Part shown: positions 34,454 through 41,273 of the stretch, piece by piece
Layout of the letters: every line of letters starts with the position of its first letter
How positions within the stretch are numbered: position 1 is the stretch's first letter
Source of the DNA: Oscillibacter valericigenes Sjm18-20
GTDB lineage: Bacteria > Bacillota > Clostridia > Oscillospirales > Oscillospiraceae
Length of the DNA stretch: 64,000 nucleotides
NCBI GenBank assembly: GCA_000283575.1
Contig: AP012044.1
Coordinates: forward strand, 4,154,001 to 4,218,000
Reading direction: 5' to 3'
Made by a program: the position numbers and the translations under genes
The notes under the pieces: generated by a model
The model's database searches: none
The model's input: the letters and a program-made list of their open reading frames with translations, nothing else
What the model was told of the DNA's origin: nothing

Positions 34454-36024
34454 CGTCCGAACACCTCCTTTGGCAGCCGCTCGGTAAAGGCAAATCCACC
34501 GATCAGGCAGAATTTCAGCTTATCCTGCTCGGTGACAACAATCTGATTGACAATGCTGTGAAACAGGGTTTCGTCAAACTCTGTCAGGTACGGCGCTCCC
34601 TGTTCCATCAGCTCGATCAACAGCTTGCAGTCGGAAATCATCTCATCGTCCCCATCGCTTTCCAACAGCCTGCGGCGGTTGCGCTTCAAAAGGTCGAGCT
34701 GTTGGTTGATTTCATTGTTTTTCTGCATAAAAATAGCAGAGTCCATGTAACCTTTCGTCCTGAGACGATTCAGTACCAGACTCTGCTTGGTAAGTTCCGC
34801 TATTTCCTTATTGATACTTCCGACTTTTACATCGCTCGTGGTGATTTTGGATTTGAGATCCATCAGCTCGTTTAGAGCAGTGGAGAAAATATAGCGGCTG
34901 TTCTGTTTTAGCTTGTTAACCATTCGAATGAAGGCCTGTATAATGGCATCCTCCCGGATTTGGCGGATTTCACACAGCTCCTTACTGCGGAAGTGCTTAT
35001 GGCAGACCCAATAGGTTTTTCCGTTGGTCACCCTGCGGGAGAAATTTGTACCGCATTTCCCGCACTTGATTTTTCCGGAGAAAGCATATTGCCTGCCACG
35101 TCCCTTGCTTGGGCAGAGGGAGTTACGGGCTTTCATCAACTGCTGTGCCTGTTCAAACTCCGACTGGCTGATGATCGGCTCATGGGAGCCTGTAATGTAA
35201 TAGCGGTCACGTTCGCCTTTGTTGCGCTTGGTTAGAAAGGGCATGGTGTCGGTGGTGTAGGATTTCTGCAGCAGGGCATCGCCGATGTAACGCTCACTTT
35301 TGAGGATATAGCTGACTGCAGTATACAGCCATTTTATCTCACCATTCTTGCAGGGGACGCCATCGGCGTTCAATTCATCTGCTATTTTCTCCATACTTTT
35401 GCCGGAGAGGTAGCTCCCGAATATCCGGCGTACTATCGGGGCTTCCTTGGGATTGGAAATCAGCATATTGTCTACAAGATCGTATCCATAGGGAGCGCAG
35501 CAGCAAGTGAAGCTGCCGTTCTGCATCCTCCGGGCGTAGCTCCAGCGCATATTGTTAGAGATGGAGGTGGATTCCTCCTGTGCGATGGAGCTGAAGGCTC
35601 CGATCATCATCTCATCGTGCATATCCGCTGTTTTAAGGCCATCTTCTTCAAATTCCACCTCGATGCCGAGGGCTTTCAGCTCCCGGACGGTGGAGAGGCA
35701 GTCATGAATGTTCCTTGTAAACCGGGAAACAGATTTTACAAGGATGCGGTCGATTTTGCCTTTCCTGCAGTCGGAAAGCATTCGCTGGAATTCTTCACGC
35801 TTATCCGACCGGGTTCCGGTGATGCCCTCATCGGCATAAATGTCCGCCACCTCCCATTCGTCATTCCCGGCAATCAGGGAGGTGTAATGCTCCATCTGTA
35901 CGGAAAAGGAATTCAGCTGATCTGCCGAATCGCTGCTGACTCTGGCATAGGCGCAGACACGCAGCTTGGGCGGTGCATAGCGGTAAATAGAATTTACCGG
36001 TTCAATAACCTGTACCTGCGGCAT
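34450..36024 (-). CDS. Large serine recombinase, third of three (first transcribed)
   Basis: A 524-residue enzyme with an intact catalytic domain (RVCAYARVSSDSADQLNSF, ADEGITGTRSDKREEFQRM, KSVSRFTRNIHDC). The recombinase domain (NPKEAPIVRRIFGSYLSG, SERYIGDALLQKSYT), a zinc ribbon (CGKCGTNFSRRV, then WVCHKH) and a coiled coil follow. GGAGG lies 7 bases before the ATG. It is about 25-35% alike the first recombinase by eye, so the two are old paralogues rather than a recent duplication. Confidence 0.92.
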   Translation of the reverse strand: MPQVQVIEPVNSIYRYAPPKLRVCAYARVSSDSADQLNSFSVQMEHYTSLIAGNDEWEVADIYADEGITGTRSDKREEFQRMLSDCRKGKIDRILVKSVSRFTRNIHDCLSTVRELKALGIEVEFEEDGLKTADMHDEMMIGAFSSIAQEESTSISNNMRWSYARRMQNGSFTCCCAPYGYDLVDNMLISNPKEAPIVRRIFGSYLSGKSMEKIADELNADGVPCKNGEIKWLYTAVSYILKSERYIGDALLQKSYTTDTMPFLTKRNKGERDRYYITGSHEPIISQSEFEQAQQLMKARNSLCPSKGRGRQYAFSGKIKCGKCGTNFSRRVTNGKTYWVCHKHFRSKELCEIRQIREDAIIQAFIRMVNKLKQNSRYIFSTALNELMDLKSKITTSDVKVGSINKEIAELTKQSLVLNRLRTKGYMDSAIFMQKNNEINQQLDLLKRNRRRLLESDGDDEMISDCKLLIELMEQGAPYLTEFDETLFHSIVNQIVVTEQDKLKFCLIGGFAFTERLPKEVFGR

Positions 36025-36070
36025 GGCGGCACCTCCTTTGGTTTTCGTATTTTCATGTGGCGGCTCCTTT

Positions 36071-36108
36071 CGTGTGAGTTCAATACCTTTTCGGTATTAG
36101 CACACACG
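36071..36108 (-). promoter_or_regulatory. Inverted repeat before the recombinase operon
   Basis: Arms CGTGTG/CACACG with an inner AATACC/GGTATT pair and a TTTTC loop, about 50 bp upstream of the first recombinase gene. It has no T-run on the minus strand. It could be an operator or an mRNA hairpin that sets recombinase level. Confidence 0.45.
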
Positions 36109-36146
36109 ATACCACATAGATGCAGACATAGCTATCACAAAATCCA

Positions 36147-36302
36147 CTAAATAATCCGTAGCCTTGGCTTATACTTTTCGACCACAAATTCATCCGCAAT
36201 CTGGAATTCCGCAGGGCTGATTTTACCCTGCTCCAGAAGATAGGTGAGGAAGTTGTGCGCCATTAAGTAACGGACTTCATTGACCGGTTCTGTTTTCGTC
36301 AT
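36147..36302 (-). CDS. SHOCT-like short protein
   Basis: A 51-residue protein starting MTKTEPVNEVRYLMAHNFLT with a GGAGG site 7 bases before ATG. The segment LEQGKISPAEFQIADEFVV matches the SHOCT pattern (LxxGxISxxEF), a short C-terminal-type oligomerisation module here found alone. It lies between the resolvase-like gene and the recombinase operon, all on the minus strand. Such peptides are common just before serine recombinases in clostridial ICEs; function is unknown. Confidence 0.7.
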   Translation of the reverse strand: MTKTEPVNEVRYLMAHNFLTYLLEQGKISPAEFQIADEFVVEKYKPRLRII

Positions 36303-36313
36303 AGCGTTTCCTC

Positions 36314-36685
36314 CTATCCCAATTGAAACGGCGGCATTGCAAAATCAGACAGCTTGATTTCTCCCTCCATCGGGGAATAAATACTGATCCCGCAGTCGCT
36401 GATTGTTTGAATAAAATTCATGGTCTTTTCCATATCCCGCCCGATTCGGCTCATCAAATCCACCAGCAGAACCTGAAAGCTTTCGGCTTTTGCCGCTTCC
36501 AGAACAGCTTGCAGGCCGGGACGGTCGAAGTTCAGGCCGCTGCCCAAGTCTTGAGAAGAGCCGACAACGGTAAAGCCCATCTGTGTGGCATAGGCTTCCA
36601 GTCTTTCGTATTGCCCTTTTAAAGCACCGTGTCCATCCTCCGGTGCGTCGATACGGCAGTAAATCCATGCGGATATCTTATCCAT
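36314..36685 (-). CDS. Stand-alone resolvase-like domain without the catalytic serine
   Basis: A 123-residue protein that aligns with the whole resolvase N-terminal fold: IYCRIDAPEDGHGALKGQ, then RLEAYATQMGF, GLNFDRPGLQAVLEAAK and VLLVDLMSRIGRD. At the usual YxRVS position the text reads YCRID, so the nucleophilic Ser is replaced by Asp. No DNA-binding domain follows. It is therefore probably inactive as a recombinase and may regulate the three recombinases downstream by forming mixed oligomers. It starts 15 bp after the mazF stop. Confidence 0.75.
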   Translation of the reverse strand: MDKISAWIYCRIDAPEDGHGALKGQYERLEAYATQMGFTVVGSSQDLGSGLNFDRPGLQAVLEAAKAESFQVLLVDLMSRIGRDMEKTMNFIQTISDCGISIYSPMEGEIKLSDFAMPPFQLG

Positions 36686-36700
36686 AAAAAATCCCTCCTT

Positions 36701-37081
36701 TCACAAGCTCAGGCTCATTTGCGGTTCTCGTAGCAGGGCATCCAAACCAAAGCTCACGGCTAAGGCTTCATTGACCTGCTGCATTTGTGGCTCACTCAAA
36801 TGGCCTATGTATTCCCCTAGGCGGGAACGATCAATGGTTCGCACCTGCTCCAATAGCACAAGGAAATTCTGCCGCAGGCCGTACTGCTGGCTGTGCAGCC
36901 GGATATGGGTGGGCAGATGACTTTTTTCGGTGCGACTGGTGATGGCGGCCACAATCACAGTGGGGCTGTAGCGGTTTCCGATGTCGTTTTGGATGATCAA
37001 CACCGTCCTGATGCCGCCCTGCTCGCAGCCTACAATCGGCGTTAAATCAGCGTAGAACATATCGCCCTTATAAATACGCAT
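36701..37081 (-). CDS. mazF: MazF/PemK-type endoribonuclease
   Basis: A 126-residue MazF-fold toxin: MRIYKGDMFYADLTPIVGCE, then GGIRTVLIIQNDIGNRYSP and VIVAAITSR, and LVLLEQVRTIDRSRLGEYIG, all standard for Firmicutes MazF/EndoA. It would cleave mRNA at a short sequence. No MazE-like antitoxin is adjacent; the upstream small gene has no AbrB or RHH motif. Its ribosome site GGAGG lies inside the end of that upstream frame. In this ICE it may act as a stability module or regulator with the dead resolvase. Confidence 0.88.
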   Translation of the reverse strand: MRIYKGDMFYADLTPIVGCEQGGIRTVLIIQNDIGNRYSPTVIVAAITSRTEKSHLPTHIRLHSQQYGLRQNFLVLLEQVRTIDRSRLGEYIGHLSEPQMQQVNEALAVSFGLDALLREPQMSLSL

Positions 37082-37082
37082 T

Positions 37083-37397
37083 TCACATTCCTCCTTTTTG
37101 TAAAATTAGTGTTATATCACAAGGATAAGGACAGCCGCCAAATTTGACCGGGTATACCGCAGGGCGACTGTCCTCATAGTTTCTGATATAACAAAACTCT
37201 TGTTCTTCGTTTTCTGCTGCTTCTATTCGACACTACTTCCCGAAGCAGAACACCACAGGCGGAACGCCTGTGGTTAAGGACGATTTCGTCCTTTGGGCAG
37301 TCAGCTTAAACCAGCCATTGGTTAACGTCACGCAAGCGTGGCATATAGCTGTCATGGGACTCTCACCCCCGCCGGGTTCTCCGGTGGCTGCACCCAT
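37083..37397 (-). pseudogene. Cysteine-rich conserved small ORF broken by one TAG
   Basis: A 105-codon frame from the ATG at 37397 to a TGA at 37083 that overlaps the mazF start. It reads PMTAICHACVTLTNGWFKL, then PVVFCFGK, a TAG at 37233-37235, then CRIEAAENEEQEFCYIRNYE and PVKFGGCPYPCDITL. From memory, intact relatives in Firmicutes mobile elements have Gln at the TAG position. So this is either an amber mutant or a readthrough product. The upstream DNA is highly hairpin-forming, so part of this frame may overlap a structured RNA. Function is unknown. Confidence 0.6.
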
Positions 37398-37671
37398 TGC
37401 GATGTCTGTGGCTGTGCAGAAGTATCATTGTAGGCTGTTCAGGTCATGGCGGGGCAATCCACCACGGATTGCTTCTCGGACGGACGTTTCTCGCTCGGCA
37501 CCTTTGATGCTATCGTGTTAACGGATAGCTCTGACCTATCCGCAGATGGTCTTGGCGTGTCCTCCGAAGCCGCTTTCCCCTCATCGGAGCTAAACAGCTA
37601 ACGTATTTAAGCTGCTGGATATGACCGAATGGCTCGGTGTTTTTCAAGGAACACGAGAGAGATAGAAAAAT
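37398..37671. other. Hairpin-rich non-coding stretch, candidate structured RNA
   Basis: No supported protein gene. The region, together with 37250-37397, contains many short strong stems: CCACAGGCG/CGCCTGTGG (37252-37272), AAGGACG/CGTCCTT just after, CACGC/GCGTG, and others rich in GC. The minus-strand RNA would form the 5' region of the mazF transcript. I cannot assign it to a known RNA family. Confidence 0.4.
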
Positions 37672-37705
37672 CCCCCTCACTTCTATAAAGGAAAAAGTGA
37701 GGGGG
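37672..37705 (-). terminator. Terminator of the sigma-like gene
   Basis: Arms CCCCCTCACTT and AAGTGAGGGGG, then ATTTTTC on the minus strand, about 15 bp after the stop. Confidence 0.85.
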
Positions 37706-37720
37706 CGTACAACCGAAAAA

Positions 37721-38134
37721 TTAGAATTCAATCATCTTTTTCAGTTTGTCCAGTATCTTCTTTTTACGTTTACTGATGGCTTGTTGCGTTACTAACAGTT
37801 CTGCTGCAAGATCCGCTTCCTTTTTGTCATTAAAAAACAGTTCATCAATGATGGAACGTTCATCCTCCGGCAAGGATTGAAGAGCAATACACAATGCCTC
37901 CAGCTGTTCCTGATGAATGAGCTTGTCCAAGATGTCCGGCTGGACACGGACTATGAGGTAATCAATATTGACACCGTCCTCGCCGAACCGCTCCAGTGAC
38001 AGTTCGTTCTGGCGAATCAGCTTATTCTGATAGCGTTCCGCTTCACGCTCTTTATGGTAGGCACGGTATACAGCCTCGCTGACCGCTACACGCTGTTGTT
38101 TTACAACAATGGTATATTTTTTGTTCTCTGACAT
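37721..38134 (-). CDS. Sigma-70-like factor of conjugative elements
   Basis: A 137-residue protein starting MSENKKYTIVVKQQRVAVSE, with GGAGG 7 bases before the ATG at 38134. The C-terminal half is a sigma-region-4-like helix-turn-helix (LPEDERSIIDELFFNDKKEA, DLAAELLVTQQAISKRKKKI). It resembles ORF7/ORF8-type regulators of Tn916-like and other clostridial ICEs, which activate transfer or excision genes. The frame extends upstream to 38326, but that part overlaps a terminator hairpin and is not coding. Confidence 0.85.
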   Translation of the reverse strand: MSENKKYTIVVKQQRVAVSEAVYRAYHKEREAERYQNKLIRQNELSLERFGEDGVNIDYLIVRVQPDILDKLIHQEQLEALCIALQSLPEDERSIIDELFFNDKKEADLAAELLVTQQAISKRKKKILDKLKKMIEF

Positions 38135-38224
38135 ATGCTTGTCCTCCAAATTTTCAAAATGTGATTGAAAACGAAGGACAAGAGGCGGTGAACGGCACTG
38201 ATGAGCGAATTTTTGCAGTAAAAA

Positions 38225-38266
38225 AAGAGCGTACCTGTGGACACAAATATCCGTTAGTACGCTCTT
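38225..38266 (-). terminator. Hairpin with T-run upstream of the sigma-like gene
   Basis: Perfect 10-bp arms AAGAGCGTAC/GTACGCTCTT with a 22-base loop, followed on the minus strand by TTTTTA. It lies about 90 bp before the sigma-like start, so it may be an attenuator of that gene or the end of a transcript from upstream. Confidence 0.65.
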
Positions 38267-38642
38267 GTATGTTATTTCATGTTTTACACGCTCTGTCGGT
38301 TCGTACCGATACGCATAGCTATCCACTGAAAAACACAGGCTTTTTTTAATAACTCACCTATGTAAAAATCTGTTATACAAATGGCCTAATGTCGCTGCAG
38401 CAAATGCGCAGCGGTGTAGTCTGTATAGACCAACACATTAAAAATCCCTCCGAACTTTACGGGTTTGGAGGGTTGTTTTAAAATAATTAGGCATAAAGTA
38501 GCGCCCACCAAAAGCACCGTTTTTTTTATTTGGCGGGTATCAAAATAGAGTATCCCATTTTGCAGTTAATGATTTCTGCATTTGATAATTATTCTTTGAA
38601 TAGCAAGCATAAGCATACTTGCATCAAAGTTTATAAAAGATA
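38267..38642 (-). other. Intergenic stretch with a terminator
   Basis: Contains a hairpin at 38446-38472 (CCCTCC...GGAGGG) followed on the minus strand by ATTTTT. It is the likely terminator of the GyrI-like gene that ends at 38643. No gene is seen in the rest. Confidence 0.6.
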
Positions 38643-39143
38643 CTAAATTTTTTTCACTCTTAAAAGAATATCAATCTGTGCTTGATCGAAAAATTCATTC
38701 CCATATTCCGGCGAAAAAAGCCAGCCATTTAGATATTCCTCTAAATAGTCAAATTCACCGGTAGTCACAAGCTGGTAGTTCGGCAGGGCATTGATCACAT
38801 CTTTTAGCATTGATGCCCTGTCAAAGAAGCCCAGCGGTACAGTATATGCAGCATATAATCCGCCTGAAAAGGTCTTTTTTTTGAAAGGTTCTGCAATCTC
38901 CATATTTTCCGGTATTGTTACCCACCGTTCAAAAATATCAATATCTGCCACGCCTCCTTTATCGAATTGCGGTATATACCCAAAATGTCGAACTTCTGAA
39001 TTCTTTTCGCTTATGTTTCTATTCTTCATAAAATGAATTACTGCATTTAAGCTGTCCTTTTCGGGAGACGTACTGATACATCGGATAGATGCAATTGTCA
39101 TTGCAGGAATTTGTATAAATCGAATTTGCTGCGTGTTAATCAT
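38643..39143 (-). CDS. GyrI-like effector-binding protein
   Basis: A 166-residue protein starting MINTQQIRFIQIPAMTIASI, with GGAAGG about 6 bases before the ATG at 39143. It has the paired beta-alpha-beta-beta modules of GyrI/Rob-type binding domains (DIFERWVTIPENMEIAEP, FSGGLYAAYTVPLGFFDRA, and a C-terminal DIDILLRVKK-like strand). These domains bind cationic drugs; stand-alone forms can hydrolyse or sequester them. It is divergent from the MerR-GyrI regulator, with a shared promoter region, so it belongs to the same drug-response cassette. Confidence 0.75.
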   Translation of the reverse strand: MINTQQIRFIQIPAMTIASIRCISTSPEKDSLNAVIHFMKNRNISEKNSEVRHFGYIPQFDKGGVADIDIFERWVTIPENMEIAEPFKKKTFSGGLYAAYTVPLGFFDRASMLKDVINALPNYQLVTTGEFDYLEEYLNGWLFSPEYGNEFFDQAQIDILLRVKKI

Positions 39144-39163
39144 AAAATACCTTCCTTTCAAAC

Positions 39164-39192
39164 TTGAAGTATTATAAAACAAAACGTATACT
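39164..39192 (+). promoter_or_regulatory. Promoter of the MerR-GyrI gene
   Basis: TTGAAG and TATACT separated by 17 bases, 20 bp before the start codon. It lies in the 68-bp gap between two divergent genes. Confidence 0.65.
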
Positions 39193-39211
39193 GGTGTCAG
39201 GAGGTGAATAG

Positions 39212-40036
39212 ATGCTAAAAATCGGTGATTTTTCAAAACTCACACATGTTTCGGTGAGAATGCTGCGCTACTACGATAGTCAAGGCTTACTAAAGCCCTC
39301 AGTGATAGATTCTGTAACCGGATACCGTATGTATTCGGCAGAACAGGTTCCCGAATTACAGAAAATTATAATGCTGCGTGATCTTAATTTCGGAGTTGCC
39401 GAAACAAAGAAATTACTGCAAAATTGGAATAATGGGCATTTAATTCAGAGCCTTCACAATAAAATCAAAGATATCGAAGAACTCATTAAAATGGAGCAAA
39501 ATCGCATCGGCCATATCCAATCTGCCATCGCACATATTGAATCAGACAAATTTGATCAATATTACAATGTAACCATAAAATCCATCCCTGCCTATCCTGT
39601 GATATCCCTTCGCAGAAAAGTGGATAACCATTTTGATGAAGGAAAGCTTTGGGCTGAGCTTATGGAGTTTGTGAGCCGGGAGCATATTGAGTATGATCGA
39701 AGCAATCAAAACAATGTGGCAATTTATCACGATGAGGAGTACCTTGATTCCGGCGTGGATATTGAGGTCTGTCTGCTTGTGAAGCGATTAGGAAAAAACA
39801 AAGATGTTTTTATTTACCGTACCCTCGACCCTGTTGACAAAATGGCCTGCATGATGGTTTACGGCCCCTATGAGAACATTGCCGGTGCTTACCGTTCCTT
39901 TGCAGACTGGCTTGATAAAAACCAGCCTTATGCAATGGATAGTACCTCTCGTCAGGTTACCATCATTGATCATCAGAATACGGATAACCCTGAGGAATAC
40001 CTGACAGAAATCCAAATCCCGTTAATTGAAATATAA
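39212..40036 (+). CDS. MerR-family regulator with GyrI-like drug-binding domain
   Basis: A 274-residue BmrR-like regulator. Residues 1-70 form the MerR winged helix (MLKIGDFSKLTHVSVRMLRY, YDSQGLLKPSVIDSVTGYRM), followed by a dimerisation coiled coil (about 80-120) and a GyrI-like effector domain (SIPAYPVISLRRKVDNHF, VDIEVCLLVKRLG, MACMMVYGPYENIAGAYRSF). GGAGGTG precedes the start. It probably binds cationic or aromatic compounds and activates the 19-bp-spacer promoter at 44727-44757 that drives the transglutaminase-UvrA/MFS operon. Confidence 0.9.
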   Translation: MLKIGDFSKLTHVSVRMLRYYDSQGLLKPSVIDSVTGYRMYSAEQVPELQKIIMLRDLNFGVAETKKLLQNWNNGHLIQSLHNKIKDIEELIKMEQNRIGHIQSAIAHIESDKFDQYYNVTIKSIPAYPVISLRRKVDNHFDEGKLWAELMEFVSREHIEYDRSNQNNVAIYHDEEYLDSGVDIEVCLLVKRLGKNKDVFIYRTLDPVDKMACMMVYGPYENIAGAYRSFADWLDKNQPYAMDSTSRQVTIIDHQNTDNPEEYLTEIQIPLIEI

Positions 40037-40043
40037 TTTATTT

Positions 40044-40074
40044 AATAGAGCTGCTCTTTCGAGTAAGCTCTATT
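40044..40074. terminator. Shared terminator between convergent MerR and MFS genes
   Basis: Arms AATAGAGCT/AGCTCTATT with a 13-base loop and flanking A/T tracts on both sides. It fits a bidirectional terminator. Confidence 0.75.
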
Positions 40075-41268
40075 TTATTCAGATTTCTTTCTAACCCAAA
40101 ACCCCAGCAAAATCAAGATGACACCCGGAATTGCAAAAGGCAGCAGGATATTGACATTGGCTAAAGGCCCAAATACCACCATGCCAAGAGGGGTAGCCAG
40201 CGAGGAAAACAAGTCTACATAAGAAAATGTACGCCCCATATAATTTTCCTCTGTGTTTTCCTGTATATAAGTAATCAGCGGTGTGTAGTATAGCGGACTT
40301 CCTACACCCATCATCATCATGAATACCGCAAATACCACAATCCCATGAGCTGGTAACAGTAAAATCATAGTAGTTCCAAAAATAACAGCCGATAAACCAA
40401 TCAATTTAAAATGAGAAATATGAAGTTCCTTATACGCCATAAATAAACTGACTGCCAAGGCACCGATGGAAAATGCAGTTTCGATTACGCTCAGTATCCA
40501 AACCTCATCGCCTATATTTTTTGATGCCAACAACGGTGTAAGTTGAGATGCCGGGACAACAAGAAAGGAAAATATGGTATACAGCAGGATGCTGTTTCGC
40601 AGTGCTTTGGAATTCATAATGTAATGAAGTCCTTGTAACAAGCCCTCTTTTGTATTTTCAGTACTTTGAAGCTTCTCCCGCATAGGTATGGTTATGGTAG
40701 CGAGAAGTAAAACGCCGATGATCGCTGTTCCTATATCAATCAGAAAAACATACTGAATTGACATAAAACTCATAACAAGACCGCCAAGTCCGGGAGATAC
40801 CAATTGGATAATACTCCATATACCGGTATAGATACTGTTTGCTTTCATCAACTGCTCACCGGGAACAATCTGCGGTAGTATACTTTTGGAGGCAGGAAGC
40901 TGGATTCCTGTACCAAAGGATCGTAGCGCATTGAAGAAAAAAACCCAGCTGATACTGTCCTTACCAGTGACAAATAAAATTACCAGAACCAAAGTAGAAA
41001 GCGCTATCAGGGAATCACTGATCATCACAATCCGCTTCGGTGAATAGCGGTCAGCCAAAACGCCGCCGTACAGCATGATGAGTGCTTGTGGCAAAAAGGT
41101 TGTAACCGTAACTCCGGCAACCATGCTGCCGGAGCCTGTTCCTAATGTGACATACCAGATAATCGCCAGGGATACGATAGACGACCCCAGCAGAGATATT
41201 CCCTGACTGACCATGTACGCTGTTAGCTTATACTGCCATGAATCTGTTTTTAATGGTTTCATCGGCAT
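40075..41268 (-). CDS. MFS drug exporter (macrolide-efflux-like)
   Basis: A 397-residue 12-TM major facilitator protein. The MFS A motif is present between helices 2 and 3 (GGVLADRYSPKRIVMISD), and the protein resembles Mef/EmrB-type exporters of Firmicutes rather than sugar porters. It starts 5 bp after the stop of the UvrA-like fusion gene, so the two are co-transcribed and probably work on the same compound: export by this protein, DNA-level protection by the fusion. Substrate is unknown. Confidence 0.88.
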   Translation of the reverse strand: MPMKPLKTDSWQYKLTAYMVSQGISLLGSSIVSLAIIWYVTLGTGSGSMVAGVTVTTFLPQALIMLYGGVLADRYSPKRIVMISDSLIALSTLVLVILFVTGKDSISWVFFFNALRSFGTGIQLPASKSILPQIVPGEQLMKANSIYTGIWSIIQLVSPGLGGLVMSFMSIQYVFLIDIGTAIIGVLLLATITIPMREKLQSTENTKEGLLQGLHYIMNSKALRNSILLYTIFSFLVVPASQLTPLLASKNIGDEVWILSVIETAFSIGALAVSLFMAYKELHISHFKLIGLSAVIFGTTMILLLPAHGIVVFAVFMMMMGVGSPLYYTPLITYIQENTEENYMGRTFSYVDLFSSLATPLGMVVFGPLANVNILLPFAIPGVILILLGFWVRKKSE

Positions 41269-41273
41269 CCTCC

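Noticed and set aside
14735..37397. Global reassignment of TAG as a sense codon
   Set aside because: Many intact genes here end in TAG (for example those ending at 894, 3054, 15811, 27608, 36147, 45650 and 48140), so wholesale recoding is not supported; only occasional readthrough remains possible.
38135..38326. Upstream extension of the sigma-like frame
   Set aside because: It contains a perfect terminator-type hairpin and the ATG at 38134 has GGAGG.
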